A stretch of DNA of 64,000 bases, from assembly GCF_022348185.1 (NCBI RefSeq), contig NZ_JAKRFD010000009.1, positions 124,001-188,000 on the forward strand, read 5' to 3'. Origin of the DNA: Epibacterium sp. Ofav1-8. Its GTDB lineage: Bacteria; Pseudomonadota; Alphaproteobacteria; Rhodobacterales; Rhodobacteraceae. Made by a program: the position numbers and the translations under genes. Shown here one piece after another: positions 10,501 to 18,259 of the stretch; within the stretch, counting starts at the first letter, position 1; every line of letters begins with the position of its first letter. Under the pieces are notes generated by a model. That model had not been told where the DNA came from. It made no database searches and saw only the letters and a program-made list of their open reading frames with translations.

Positions 10501-10969
10501 GGCGCTGATCAAGCTCGCTGAGATCCGCAGCAAAGGGCCGGGCTACCTCGGTGAATGGTTGCGCAACCGCATTGCCTGGGAAATTCGCAAGCGCCAGGAC
10601 CGCCCGGCGGAAACCGGCGAGAGCACCGGTTTCAACAACCGCAAGATCGAACTGGCCTTCCTGCGCGCGGTGGCCGCGTATGAGGTTCAGCCCTGGACGG
10701 GTCCGGTGACACTCTATCGACCTGTCCTGGACCGGCATTGGAAAGTCTCGGGTGGGCAATGGGTCAGCCGAGACCGTGAATACGTCTACGCGGACAACGA
10801 CTGGACCCGTTTTGCGCCGTCACTGATCGTGCGCGAGGTGCCGGGCGACCACGACGGTATGGTTCTGGTGCCCAACGTCAGCGTGCTCGGAAAAGAAATC
10901 CGCGATCTTCTCGGCCAAAGCGCACGGCAAAGCGCCGGGCCGCAGGACATCTCCAAGGCGGCGGAGTAA
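4505..10969 (+). CDS. Single-module type I polyketide synthase: KS-AT-KR-DH-ACP-TE
   Basis: A 2154-residue modular PKS. Domains by my count: KS ~20-445 (Cys192 in TACSTS, His328 in ECHGTG, His368 in NIGHLD); AT ~545-850 (Ser641 in GHSMGE; the specificity tetrad position reads IAAH, neither the malonyl HAFH nor methylmalonyl YASH form); KR ~910-1400 (TGGYGGIG at 1181-1188, Ser1331, Tyr1342, Asn1346); DH ~1420-1670 (His1429, Asp1594 in LLDLAT); ACP ~1780-1850 (Ser1811 in DLGGHSL); type I thioesterase ~1885-2140 (Ser1958 in GFSGG, His2116). All catalytic residues I looked for are present. DH follows KR, the reverse of canonical modules. The start is TTG 4505: the preceding in-frame stop is at 4466, no other start lies between, the KS core begins 20 residues in, and a GGGGG run lies 8 bases upstream. 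Heads a tightly packed seven-gene operon ending at 21629. It likely extends a chain handed over by the downstream NRPS and releases it. Confidence 0.93.
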   Translation: MGREHNSANAVSGGGFSADDIAVVGMSVTLPGASSIRAFWANLRDGIESIEVVDEDSLLAAGERAETLRDPNYVPASARLQGFDEFDAEFFGFSPKEAAILDPQHRKFLEVAWGAMEDAGHTPESLKGQVGVYAGCGMGSYFYFNICSNPDLVDDVGMFLLRHTGNDKDFLTTRVSHVFDLKGPSVNVQTACSTSLVAIHYAAEALRKGECDMALAGGVTIELPQGRGYLYKENEILSPDGHCHAFDHRAQGTVFGSGAGAVALRRLGDAVADGDHIWAVIKGSAINNDGAAKAGYLAPSVDGQSAAVRKALTAARVNPETIDYVECHGTGTYIGDPIEVAALTDAYRDGTDAKGYCRIGSVKTNIGHLDTAAGVAGFVKTALALENKSLPPSLGYEKPNPTIDFETSPFRVNDTLCPWISHKGPRRAAVNALGVGGTNAHAILEEAPVRAPSEESDFPFQVLCISGQTKAALEANTQNLATYLRANPDVELADVAYTLKEGRRGFAKRRVVVAETATDAADMLEAANPREVFTHGHLGAHPEVVFMFPGGGAQFAGMARDLYETEPVFADWMDQGLDHLEKSLDFDIRALWLPDPGEETNADAALLKPSVQLPLIMIVEYALAQLWISWGVRPAAMVGHSMGENTAACLAGVMNFEDCIDLVQLRGRLFDTVEPGGMLSISLPLSEVETLVGADLDIASVNAPELTAVSGPNDRLEALAEDLRARDVEFQRIPIDIAAHSRMLEPILAAYGDFLRRLDLQPPNLPVMSNRTGQPLTPEQATSADYWVEQLRNTVRFADCIETLATTKGRVYLEVGPGKALSALAQMSPQVASGQVLSSLRHPEQDIADDAYFFGIIGRLWACGVEADWPQIWGDARRNRLSLPTYAFQRSRYFIEPGKSVQAPEVALPARHADIADWGYRPVWRPRLADCALDVENELTLEPQTWLIFEDTAGQAAACAEALVAAGHRVARVRAGDTYAQLAPDLYQLAPEEGRFGTEALLADLAEADLLPQRIAHFWLVTDTEDFRPGSSFFDRNIEMGLMSLTALGQALAQAELPHPVHLSVLTTGAAQVREEPLPYPEKAMISGPAGVIPREIPGVTVATCDIELPQTPAGLSALISGTKPAPITSRLLEELLAAPGNHAAAWRGEKRLELDYRPVPLAAPTAGDLPLQTGGHYLITGGYGGIGLTIAEHLMQSYEARITLLSRDALPPRAEWDRYLRRHSPADRIATRIRAVQKLEATGRGEVLTLSADVCNLQDMRNAAEAARAAFGPITGLFHGAGHIADAPLLAKTDRQIAEVLAPKVNGLRVLDQVFPDGTLDLMVLFSSSSTVTRPAGQVDYVAANEYLNAWAKSRQGGQTRVMAIDWGIWADAGMAADAMAARRGGAAPSDPLPSEAALWQTQGFDRSGAPVFRSRFDARRDWLLDDHRTHDGTALIPGTGNIELIVEGLDALGSTAPYEIRDLYFLQPFVVEDHMPREAVMHLRPGAAGYEVQIHAETTEGYARTAQAEVVTLDHSAATTLDLNAISARCTPQEADVAGGRIRSPQEANLRFGPRWHVLQSMALGRDEGLAQLSLPDVAKKDGALLHPGLLDLATGWAIELAPGYEPSTLWVPVSYGTIRVLAPLTKDIYSHVRLAEGQAEQGAVLFDITLSDPAGNVLVEISHFRMQQLSGGFNLMPTRTDTTAAALGLTSDAETQPLSPDERRLLANLENGIHTSEGGIALELALAAGLPQVIVSSLDLDALRQQAATSGQTAPEGEGQSFDRPDLDTDYVAPRTATEEALAGHFATLLGLSQIGVEDSFFDLGGHSLIAVRLFAQIKRSFGVELPMSVLFDAPTVAALAARIEAETGPMQAQGDTAGDQEATPQSFSHLVRLAPGKDSQAAPMFIVAGMFGNVLNLRHLAQILGEDRPVYGLQARGLIGTDEPHERIEDAARDYIAEMRQVQPEGPYLIGGFSGGGITAYEIAQQLKASGEAVDALVLLDTPLPVRPDLKPIDKALIKLAEIRSKGPGYLGEWLRNRIAWEIRKRQDRPAETGESTGFNNRKIELAFLRAVAAYEVQPWTGPVTLYRPVLDRHWKVSGGQWVSRDREYVYADNDWTRFAPSLIVREVPGDHDGMVLVPNVSVLGKEIRDLLGQSARQSAGPQDISKAAE

Positions 10970-10972
10970 CCC

Positions 10973-11995
10973 ATGGCCGCCAACTCTATCCTCACGATCA
11001 TCCTGAACTTTCGCACGCCTGCAATGACGCTGCGCTCCGCAGAAGCGGCCTTGGAGGAAATGGAAGATCTGCCCGGCGAAGTGCTGATTATCGACAATGG
11101 ATCGGGCGATGGCTCTTTTGAGGCCCTGCGGGCCGGGGCGACGGCGCGCGGCTGGCTCGACAGCGGTCGCCTGCGCATTGAGGCCTCACCTGTCAACGGC
11201 GGCTTTGGTGCGGGCATGAACATCGGCTTTCGCGCGCGGCTTTCGGATGGGTCGCGCCCCGATTTCTACTACCTCCTCAACTCCGATGCCTTTCCCGAAC
11301 AGGACTGCATTCGCAGATTGCGGGACTTTCTACTGAGTGCTCCGGGTGCGGGGCTGGCGGGGTCGTATGTGCATGGCGAAGACGGCACGCCCCATTGCAC
11401 GCTGTTTCGCTTCCCAACCATCGCGAGCGAATTTGAAGGGGCCGCGCGCACCGGTGTGATCTCGCGCCTGCTGAAACACGCCATCGTGCCACTGGAGATC
11501 CCGGATGACGCACAACAAGTGGACTGGACCGCCGGGGCCAGCATGATGATCCGCCGCGAGGTCATCGAGGCCATCGGCGGCTTTGACGAGACGTTTTTTC
11601 TATACTTCGAGGAAACCGAACTCTGCCACCGTGCTGCACGTGCGGGCTGGCGGACGCATTATATCCCATACAGCACCGTTGCCCATGTGGGGTCGGCCTC
11701 AACCGGCATGAAGACATGGGCGCGCACACCGGAGTTCTGGCTGGACTCGCGGTTGCATTATTTCACGCAAACCCACGGTCCGATCTATGCGATTGGCGCG
11801 ACCCTTGCACGGCTGCTGGGCGGTGCGGTTTATGGTCTGCGCCGGCTGACCTCGGGCAAGCCCCGCGCCGATGCGCCCCATTTTCATCGCGACCTGCTGC
11901 GTCATCATTTCAAACGGTTGCTGCGCCCCCTGCCCGCGCCAAACCCGGCCCGGCCATTTGCGTCCGACGCCGTTCTGGAGGAACACAAGTCATGA
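10973..11995 (+). CDS. Family 2 glycosyltransferase (WbbL/rhamnosyltransferase-like)
   Basis: A 340-residue GT-A enzyme with no clear membrane segment. It opens with LTIILNFRTP and IIDNGSGDGS, has the NGGFGAGMNIGF loop typical of WbbL-like rhamnosyltransferases, and a metal-site region LLNSDA. The acceptor side is WTAGASMMIRR and GGFDETFFLYFEETELCHRA. It starts 3 bases after the PKS stop and its own stop overlaps the NRPS start as ATGA, so it is translated as part of the PKS/NRPS operon. Its position between the two assembly-line genes suggests that a sugar is joined to the assembly-line product, or that the product decorates a glycan. The rhamnose preference is only a family tendency. Confidence 0.88.
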   Translation: MAANSILTIILNFRTPAMTLRSAEAALEEMEDLPGEVLIIDNGSGDGSFEALRAGATARGWLDSGRLRIEASPVNGGFGAGMNIGFRARLSDGSRPDFYYLLNSDAFPEQDCIRRLRDFLLSAPGAGLAGSYVHGEDGTPHCTLFRFPTIASEFEGAARTGVISRLLKHAIVPLEIPDDAQQVDWTAGASMMIRREVIEAIGGFDETFFLYFEETELCHRAARAGWRTHYIPYSTVAHVGSASTGMKTWARTPEFWLDSRLHYFTQTHGPIYAIGATLARLLGGAVYGLRRLTSGKPRADAPHFHRDLLRHHFKRLLRPLPAPNPARPFASDAVLEEHKS

Positions 11996-14900
11996 CATTT
12001 TCAACCGTCGTCATTGGCAATGAATCCCTGCTGATCGGGTGTAGCGAGGCTTTGCTGACACGTGGTCACGAGATCCGGGCTGTGGTCAGCGAGAGTGCCG
12101 AGATCACCTCCTGGGCCGCATCCAAAGGGCTGCAGGTTCTTGCCGCCCCGAGTGACATCGAGGGCGACTTTGATTGGCTCTTGTCGATTGCCAACCTGCG
12201 GGTATTGCCCGAAGCAGTGATTGCCAAGGCCCGCCGGGGGGCGGTGAATTTCCACGATGGCCCGCTGCCCGAACGCGCAGGCCTGAACACCCCCAACTGG
12301 GCCATTCTCGAAGGGGCCGCGGAACACGGCATCACATGGCACTTGATCGAGGGCGGTGTGGACGAAGGCGACATCCTCGCCCAGCGCCGTTTTGCGGTCT
12401 CTGAGGATGAAACCGCCTTTAGCCTCAACTCGAAATGTTACGGCGCAGCGCTTGATAGCTTTGCCGAGGTGCTCGACCAATTGGAGAGCGGCACCCTCAA
12501 CCGCCAACCACAGGATCTGAGCCGGCGCCACTACCACGCCCGCGCGGATCGCCCGGAGGCCGCCGGGACCTTGCGCTTTGACCGCCCGGTTGCGGAGCTG
12601 CTGCGCGTTGTCCGTGGCCTGGATATGGGCGGCTATTGGAACCCGCTCACCACTGCAAAGATCCGCATGGCCGATCAGTTCGTTGCGGTGGGTCAGGCGC
12701 ATGCCGCTAAGGGCGCAGGCGCAGCGGGCGAGATCCTCGCCGTCACGGGTGACGACGTCACCATTGCTTGCGCCGATGGGGCCATTCGGCTCGGTGCGCT
12801 GACGACCTTGTCTGGCACGCCCCTGAGCCTGCGTGACCTTCTGCGCGCTGGCGATGTGCTCCCTGCTCTTGCCGAGAGTGACATCAACGCGCTGGAAAAT
12901 GCGGCGCAAACCAGCCAAACGCCCGAGGCCTATTGGCGGCGCGCGCTGTCCGGCATGCTGCCCCTGCCGGTCCCGTTGCAGACTGCTGAACAGGGTGATG
13001 CGCAAACCGCCGACATCACACTGCCTGTGGAGTGCCCGCCCGCAACATTGGCTGCGGCTGCGCTTGCATGGGTGTTGCGCAGTCTGGGCGAGACCGAGGG
13101 GTCAATCGCGCTCAGCCTGCCCAGGCTACAGTCTGCGGCAAAGTCCGGGCTGATGGCAGATTGGGTGCCCCTCAATGCCCAAGCGCATGAAGCATTCTCG
13201 ACCCTTGCGACCCGTGCTGAGGCGGTTCTGACCCGAGCGGAAGATCAGGGTGGTTTTGCAACGGACCTGATCCTGCGCGCGCCAGAGATTTCTGTGCAGG
13301 CCCCTCCGGCGGTTGTCTTGTGCCTTGATACAGACAGCGTGCCGGACCACGCCCAGCTGGCCCTGATCCAGTCCGGGGACCGCGTGCAGCTACAGTCCCG
13401 GCATCTGTCCCAACAGGCACTGTCCCTGCTGGCGGCACGCCTCGAATGCCTGCTGGCGGCACTGCCATCGCAGGCAGACAACGCACTTTCAGCCCTGCCC
13501 TTGCTACCCGACACCGAGCGCGAGCAGATGCTGGAGCAATGGAATGCAACCGACGCGGACTATCCGGCAGAGCAGACCATTCATGCCGCGTTTGAGGCTC
13601 AGGTGGCGCGAACACCGGATGCAACGGCCCTCGTTTTTGAAGATCAACACCTGAGTTATGCTGCGCTGAACCAGCGCGCCAATGCGCTGGCAAGGCATCT
13701 GCAAGAGCAGGGCGTGAAACCCGGCAGCCACGTCGGCGTCTATTTGCGCCGCTCGATGGATCTGGTGGTGGCCACGCTGGGTATTCTGAAGGCAGGCGCG
13801 GCCTATGTCCCGCTTGATCCGGCTTATCCAGGTGATCGTATCGCGCATTATATCACCGACAGTCAGGCCTCGGTCATTGTCACCCATGCAGCACTGGCAC
13901 CGGACCTGCCCGACAGCCGCGCGCAGTCCCTGCATCTCGACACGCTTGATCTCAGCACGCCTGCCGAACCCGTCAGCGAAGGCACTGCCGAGGATCTGGC
14001 CTATCTGATCTATACGTCTGGCTCGACCGGCCTGCCCAAGGGCGTGATGGTGCGGCACCGCAATGTTGCCAATTTCTTCACCGCCATGGATGCGCGTATC
14101 CCGCATCAGGCCGGCGACACATGGCTCGCAGTCACCAGCCTGTCGTTCGACATTTCCGTGCTGGAGCTGTTCTGGACGCTGGCGCGCGGCTTCAAACTGG
14201 TGCTCTCCAGCGATGAAAGCCGTCTGCAACTCTCAAATGGCCCCATCGCGCTCAGCGATCGCAAGATGGACTTCAACCTCTATTATTGGGGCAACGACGA
14301 CGGCGCGGGTGAGAAGAAATACGAGCTGCTCCTTGAGGGGGCGAAATTTGCCGACGCCCATGGCTTTAACGCGGTCTGGACGCCGGAGCGGCATTTCCAC
14401 GCCTTTGGTGGCCCCTACCCGAACCCGTCGGTCACGGGCGCTGCTGTCGCCGCCGTGACCCGCAACATCGGTGTGCGCGCAGGCTCTTGTGTGGCCCCGC
14501 TCCACCACCCGGCCCGCATTGCCGAGGAATGGGCGGTGATCGACAACCTCACCGGCGGGCGCGCGGGCATCGGGTTTGCCTCGGGCTGGCAGCCGGACGA
14601 CTTTATCCTGCGGCCAGAGAACACGCCCCCCGCCAACAAACCCGCGTTGTTCGAAGCGCTTGAGACCGTGCGCAAACTGTGGCGCGGCGAAGAGGTGGGT
14701 TTTCCGCGCAAGGATGGCGGCCTCCATTCGGTGGTGACGCAGCCGCGCCCGGTTTCGGACGAGCTTGCCGTCTGGGTCACAACGGCAGGCAACCCGGACA
14801 CATGGCGCGAAGCGGGGCGCGTGGGGGCCAATGTGCTCACGCATCTGTTGGGCCAGAGCATCGATGAGGTCGGCGACAAAATCGCCCTCTATCACGCCGC

Positions 14901-16560
14901 ATTGCGCGAGGCGGGGCATGATCCGGCAGATTTCACCGTCACGCTCATGCTGCACACCTATCTGGCTGACACCCGCGAGGCCGCCCGCGAGGTGGCGCGC
15001 GAGCCGATGAAAGACTACCTGCGCTCTGCTGCGGGGCTCATCAAGCAATACGCCTGGGCCTTCCCGGCGTTCAAGAAACCCAAGGGCGTCGACAACCCGT
15101 TCGAGATGGATCTGGGCAGCCTCAGCACCGAGGAACTTGAAGCGATCCTCGATTTTGCCTTTGAGCGCTATTTCGAGGACTCCGGCCTCTTCGGCACAGT
15201 TGAGGATGCCGTGGCGCGGGTCGAAGACCTCAAACGCATTGGCGTGGATGAGGTGGCCTGCCTGATCGACTACGGCATCGCGCCGCATGTGGTGCTGGAG
15301 GGTCTGAAACCCCTCGCCGACGTGCTGCGCCGCGCCAATCGCGTACAGGAACTGGCAGCGGATGATTTCTCGCTCGCGGCCCAGATCGTGCGCCACGGCG
15401 TCACGCATATGCAATGCACCCCTTCAATGGCGCGGATGATCGCCACCGACGCGGACGCTGGCCCGGTGCTGGCGCGATTGCAGCATCTGCTGGTGGGCGG
15501 TGAGGCTCTGCCCGGTGATTTGGTGAACGCCCTGCGCAGTCAGACCCGCGCGACGCTTCACAACATGTACGGCCCGACCGAGACGACGATCTGGTCCACG
15601 GTCGAAACCCTTGACGGGACGCCGCAGGGGATCGCGCCCATCGGCACGCCTGTTGCCAATACCACCGTCTATGTCCTCGATGGCACGGATCAGCCGGTGC
15701 CGATCGGGGCGGCGGGTGAGTTGTGCATCGGAGGCGCGGGTGTGACCGCTGGCTACTGGCAACGCGCGGACCTCACGGCGGAGCGTTTCCCGGCTGATCC
15801 CTTCAGGGCCGGTCAGCAGATGTATCGCACCGGCGATCTCGTGCGCTGGCGCGCGGATGGCACGCTCGAGTTCCTCGGCCGCACCGACCATCAGGTCAAG
15901 ATCCGGGGCCAACGGATTGAACTCGGTGAAATCGAGGCCGCCCTGTCCGCGATGGATGGCGTGACAGCCGCCGTGGTCATCCCGCGCAAAATCGGCACGG
16001 ACGAGCGTCTGGTCGGCTATGTGACCGCCTCTGCGCCGTTTTCCGAAGCGCAGGCCAAGACCCATCTGGCGCGACATCTGTCAGAGGTCATGGTGCCTGC
16101 ACATATCGTGACGCTTGAGGCGTTCCCGCTGACCCCCAACAAAAAGATCGACCGCAAGGCCCTGCCCGACCCGCAACCGGCCCGGTCCGGACCCCGCCCG
16201 GTGGCGGCGGCGCCACACTCGCATACGCAGGCGCAAATCGCCGGGATCTGGCAAAAGCTCCTTGGTGTAAGCGACGTGGCGCAGGGCGACAACTTCTTCG
16301 CCCTTGGCGGCCATTCCCTGCTCGCGGTTCAGGCGCACCGCGACATCCGCAACGCGCTCGCCGTCGACCGGCTGTCCATCACCGACATCTTCCGCTTTCC
16401 CACTCTTGATGGGCTGGCGGATCACATCGAATATCTTGCAAACGGTGCCACAGCCGCACAAAATGATCCCCCAAGCTCCGTTGCCGCCCCCGCCGGGCGC
16501 GCAGAGACCATGTCAAAACGGCGCGCGATGCGTGCCAACCGCAAGGCCAAATCCGGATGA
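11992..16560 (+). CDS. NRPS: formyltransferase - remnant C - A domain with embedded luciferase-like monooxygenase - PCP
   Basis: A 1522-residue protein starting at ATG 11992 (ATGA overlap with the upstream gene; GGAGGAA about 10 bases upstream). Residues ~1-300 form a formyltransferase fold with its triad intact: Asn86 and His88 in NFHDGPLP, Asp124 in GGVDEGD. Residues ~310-515 resemble the C-terminal half of a condensation domain but have no HHxxxDG, so it is not expected to condense. The A domain has A1 (~554), A3 YTSGSTGLPKG (~674), A4 SFDIS (~718), A5 NMYGPTE (~1191), A6-A8 and A10 NKKIDRKAL. Between A4 and A5, residues ~755-1110 are an FMN-dependent luciferase-like monooxygenase of the MupA/Atu3671 type. 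PCP Ser1442 lies in LGGHSLL. No TE; the tail is basic. Reading the specificity positions by eye gives D-I-L-Q-L-G-M-I-W, close to glycine codes. Best seen as an initiation module making an N-formylated and/or oxidised glycyl thioester. Confidence 0.92.
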   Translation: MTFSTVVIGNESLLIGCSEALLTRGHEIRAVVSESAEITSWAASKGLQVLAAPSDIEGDFDWLLSIANLRVLPEAVIAKARRGAVNFHDGPLPERAGLNTPNWAILEGAAEHGITWHLIEGGVDEGDILAQRRFAVSEDETAFSLNSKCYGAALDSFAEVLDQLESGTLNRQPQDLSRRHYHARADRPEAAGTLRFDRPVAELLRVVRGLDMGGYWNPLTTAKIRMADQFVAVGQAHAAKGAGAAGEILAVTGDDVTIACADGAIRLGALTTLSGTPLSLRDLLRAGDVLPALAESDINALENAAQTSQTPEAYWRRALSGMLPLPVPLQTAEQGDAQTADITLPVECPPATLAAAALAWVLRSLGETEGSIALSLPRLQSAAKSGLMADWVPLNAQAHEAFSTLATRAEAVLTRAEDQGGFATDLILRAPEISVQAPPAVVLCLDTDSVPDHAQLALIQSGDRVQLQSRHLSQQALSLLAARLECLLAALPSQADNALSALPLLPDTEREQMLEQWNATDADYPAEQTIHAAFEAQVARTPDATALVFEDQHLSYAALNQRANALARHLQEQGVKPGSHVGVYLRRSMDLVVATLGILKAGAAYVPLDPAYPGDRIAHYITDSQASVIVTHAALAPDLPDSRAQSLHLDTLDLSTPAEPVSEGTAEDLAYLIYTSGSTGLPKGVMVRHRNVANFFTAMDARIPHQAGDTWLAVTSLSFDISVLELFWTLARGFKLVLSSDESRLQLSNGPIALSDRKMDFNLYYWGNDDGAGEKKYELLLEGAKFADAHGFNAVWTPERHFHAFGGPYPNPSVTGAAVAAVTRNIGVRAGSCVAPLHHPARIAEEWAVIDNLTGGRAGIGFASGWQPDDFILRPENTPPANKPALFEALETVRKLWRGEEVGFPRKDGGLHSVVTQPRPVSDELAVWVTTAGNPDTWREAGRVGANVLTHLLGQSIDEVGDKIALYHAALREAGHDPADFTVTLMLHTYLADTREAAREVAREPMKDYLRSAAGLIKQYAWAFPAFKKPKGVDNPFEMDLGSLSTEELEAILDFAFERYFEDSGLFGTVEDAVARVEDLKRIGVDEVACLIDYGIAPHVVLEGLKPLADVLRRANRVQELAADDFSLAAQIVRHGVTHMQCTPSMARMIATDADAGPVLARLQHLLVGGEALPGDLVNALRSQTRATLHNMYGPTETTIWSTVETLDGTPQGIAPIGTPVANTTVYVLDGTDQPVPIGAAGELCIGGAGVTAGYWQRADLTAERFPADPFRAGQQMYRTGDLVRWRADGTLEFLGRTDHQVKIRGQRIELGEIEAALSAMDGVTAAVVIPRKIGTDERLVGYVTASAPFSEAQAKTHLARHLSEVMVPAHIVTLEAFPLTPNKKIDRKALPDPQPARSGPRPVAAAPHSHTQAQIAGIWQKLLGVSDVAQGDNFFALGGHSLLAVQAHRDIRNALAVDRLSITDIFRFPTLDGLADHIEYLANGATAAQNDPPSSVAAPAGRAETMSKRRAMRANRKAKSG

Positions 16561-17276
16561 CGCAGGCGCAACAGGATACCTCCGATCTCGGCTCCGACCG
16601 GCTGTCGCTGCTGCGGTCGCTGCTCTCGAAAGCGGTCGCCATCGGCAGCGCCGATCCGCAAGGCCCGCTGCCGGCCCCCTTCCCCGAAGAGCGCGCCTGC
16701 CTGTCTGCCAACGCGGTGGACAAGCGCCGCCGGGAATTTGCCGCCGGTCGCGCCGCCGCCCATCAGGCAATGCGCGCGTTGAACCGGGAGCCCGCCCCCA
16801 TCCTGATCGGCCCGAAACGCGCGCCCCTCTGGCCCGCGGGGGTGTCGGGCAGCATCACCCATTGCCGCAGCTGCGCGCTTGCGGCCATTGCCCGCCACAG
16901 CACCCATCCCGGTCTCGGCATCGATGTGGAGGAAGACACGCCGCTCTCCGCCGATCTCTGGCCTTCCATCGCCAATGCGACCGAACGCGACTGGCTTGCC
17001 CGGCATCCGAACCCGGGTCAAGCGGGCAAGCTGCTGTTCTCCGCCAAGGAAGCCGCCTACAAGGCGCAATACGCCATTTCGCAGCGGTTCTTCGGCTTTG
17101 ACGGGCTGGACCTGACGTTTGATGACGGGGCGACTGGTGCGGGCGGGTTCACCGCAACCTTCACAGGCGAACAGCCCCCCTTTCGCGCCGGCGCCCGGCT
17201 GCAGGGGCGATTTGCCATCGGATGCGGCGTCATCATCACCGCGGTCGAAATCCTGAACAACGAGCCCTGCACATGA
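16557..17276 (+). CDS. 4'-phosphopantetheinyl transferase (EntD/Sfp superfamily)
   Basis: A 239-residue PPTase that would convert apo ACP/PCP domains to the holo form by adding phosphopantetheine from CoA. Visible motifs are KRRREFAAGR (residues ~60-70), GSITH (~100), the magnesium-binding GIDVEED (~120) and FSAKEAAYKAQY (~160), arranged as in EntD-type enzymes. It overlaps the NRPS stop by ATGA and itself overlaps the next gene by ATGA. Having a dedicated PPTase inside the operon implies that the PKS ACP (Ser1811) and NRPS PCP (Ser1442) are its natural substrates and that both are active. No truncation or missing motif was seen. Confidence 0.92.
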   Translation: MTQAQQDTSDLGSDRLSLLRSLLSKAVAIGSADPQGPLPAPFPEERACLSANAVDKRRREFAAGRAAAHQAMRALNREPAPILIGPKRAPLWPAGVSGSITHCRSCALAAIARHSTHPGLGIDVEEDTPLSADLWPSIANATERDWLARHPNPGQAGKLLFSAKEAAYKAQYAISQRFFGFDGLDLTFDDGATGAGGFTATFTGEQPPFRAGARLQGRFAIGCGVIITAVEILNNEPCT

Positions 17277-18259
17277 TGTCCGTGCTGAGGCGCCTTCCCC
17301 GCCGTGCCCTGCTGGCCGCCACGGCGCTTATTCCGGTCGGTCTCCTGGGGATCTGGGGGTTCACCTCCGCACAGCCCGCGCCGCAGGACCTGCCTGCGCT
17401 GGAGGCGCCAGAGGCCCCCTTGCGGGTGTACCACCTGGGGCATTCCCTCGTCGGACAGAACATCCCGCATCTCCTGGCGCAGTTTGCCGGTGAGGGCCAT
17501 CGCTACAACATGCAACGCGGATCCGGCACCTCCCTGCGGGCACATTGGGAAGACTCCGAACCCATTCTCGATTTCGATGCCGTCAACAAGGCTCCGGTCT
17601 GGCGCGATCCCAAAGAAGCGCTGGCCGCAGGCGAATACGACGCCGTGATCCTGACCGAGATGGTCGAACTGCGCGATGCGCTTGATTACTTTGACGGCGC
17701 AAAATACCTGCATCGCTGGGCCAGCCTGGCCCGCTCCGCCAACCCGGACGTGCGGCTCTATCTCTACGAGACCTGGCATCGTCTGGATGATCCCGTGGGC
17801 TGGCTGGAGCGGATTGACAGCGATCTCGACACGCTCTGGCTGGGCCGGCTGACCGCGACGGACACCCGCAGCCGCCCCGAGACAGCACCGATCTACCTTA
17901 TCCCGGGAGGGCAGGTCCTGGCCGCTGTGGTGCGCGCCGCCGAGGCGGGACAGATCCCCGGTCTCGACCAGCGCGCGCAGCTCTTTGCCCGCGCAGCCGA
18001 TGGCAGCCTCGACCAGATCCACCTCAGCCCGCTTGGGGAATATATCATCGCGCTGACCCACTATGCCGTGCTGTACCACCGGTCGCCGGAGGGTCTGCCA
18101 CATCAGGTCACGCTCTTTGATGGCACCGCCGTCTCTGCCCTCGACGCCGAGGGCGCGGCCAGGGTGCAGGCGCTGGTCTGGGAAGTCGTCACCCGCCTGC
18201 CCCGCACCGGCGTGCAGCCTGCGGTGGCGGTGCCGCCAGCCGAGGACCCGGAGACATGA
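17273..18259 (+). CDS. Exported or membrane-anchored SGNH/GDSL-like hydrolase (paralogue of the next gene's N-terminal half)
   Basis: About 328 residues from ATG 17273, which overlaps the PPTase stop. The N-terminus (LRRLPRRALLAATALIPVGLLGIWGF) is a signal peptide or anchor, so the rest is probably periplasmic. A GDS-like block I reads LGHSLVG (~residue 56-62), and an Asp-x-x-His block V reads DQIHLS (Asp247, His250), consistent with an SGNH esterase or acyltransferase fold. It shares LRxxWE, ILTE, a WH pair and a GGQ/TGQ element with the first ~260 residues of the downstream protein, which suggests tandem duplication. In polysaccharide loci this fold often adds or removes O-acyl groups, but the substrate is unknown here. 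An alternative is a carbohydrate-binding protein with a degenerate site. Confidence 0.7.
   Translation: MMSVLRRLPRRALLAATALIPVGLLGIWGFTSAQPAPQDLPALEAPEAPLRVYHLGHSLVGQNIPHLLAQFAGEGHRYNMQRGSGTSLRAHWEDSEPILDFDAVNKAPVWRDPKEALAAGEYDAVILTEMVELRDALDYFDGAKYLHRWASLARSANPDVRLYLYETWHRLDDPVGWLERIDSDLDTLWLGRLTATDTRSRPETAPIYLIPGGQVLAAVVRAAEAGQIPGLDQRAQLFARAADGSLDQIHLSPLGEYIIALTHYAVLYHRSPEGLPHQVTLFDGTAVSALDAEGAARVQALVWEVVTRLPRTGVQPAVAVPPAEDPET

Noticed and set aside
11716-11991. Open frame extending the NRPS upstream of ATG 11992
   Set aside because: It lies entirely inside the GT2 gene in another frame; ATG 11992 has a good Shine-Dalgarno and the formyltransferase fold starts right there.
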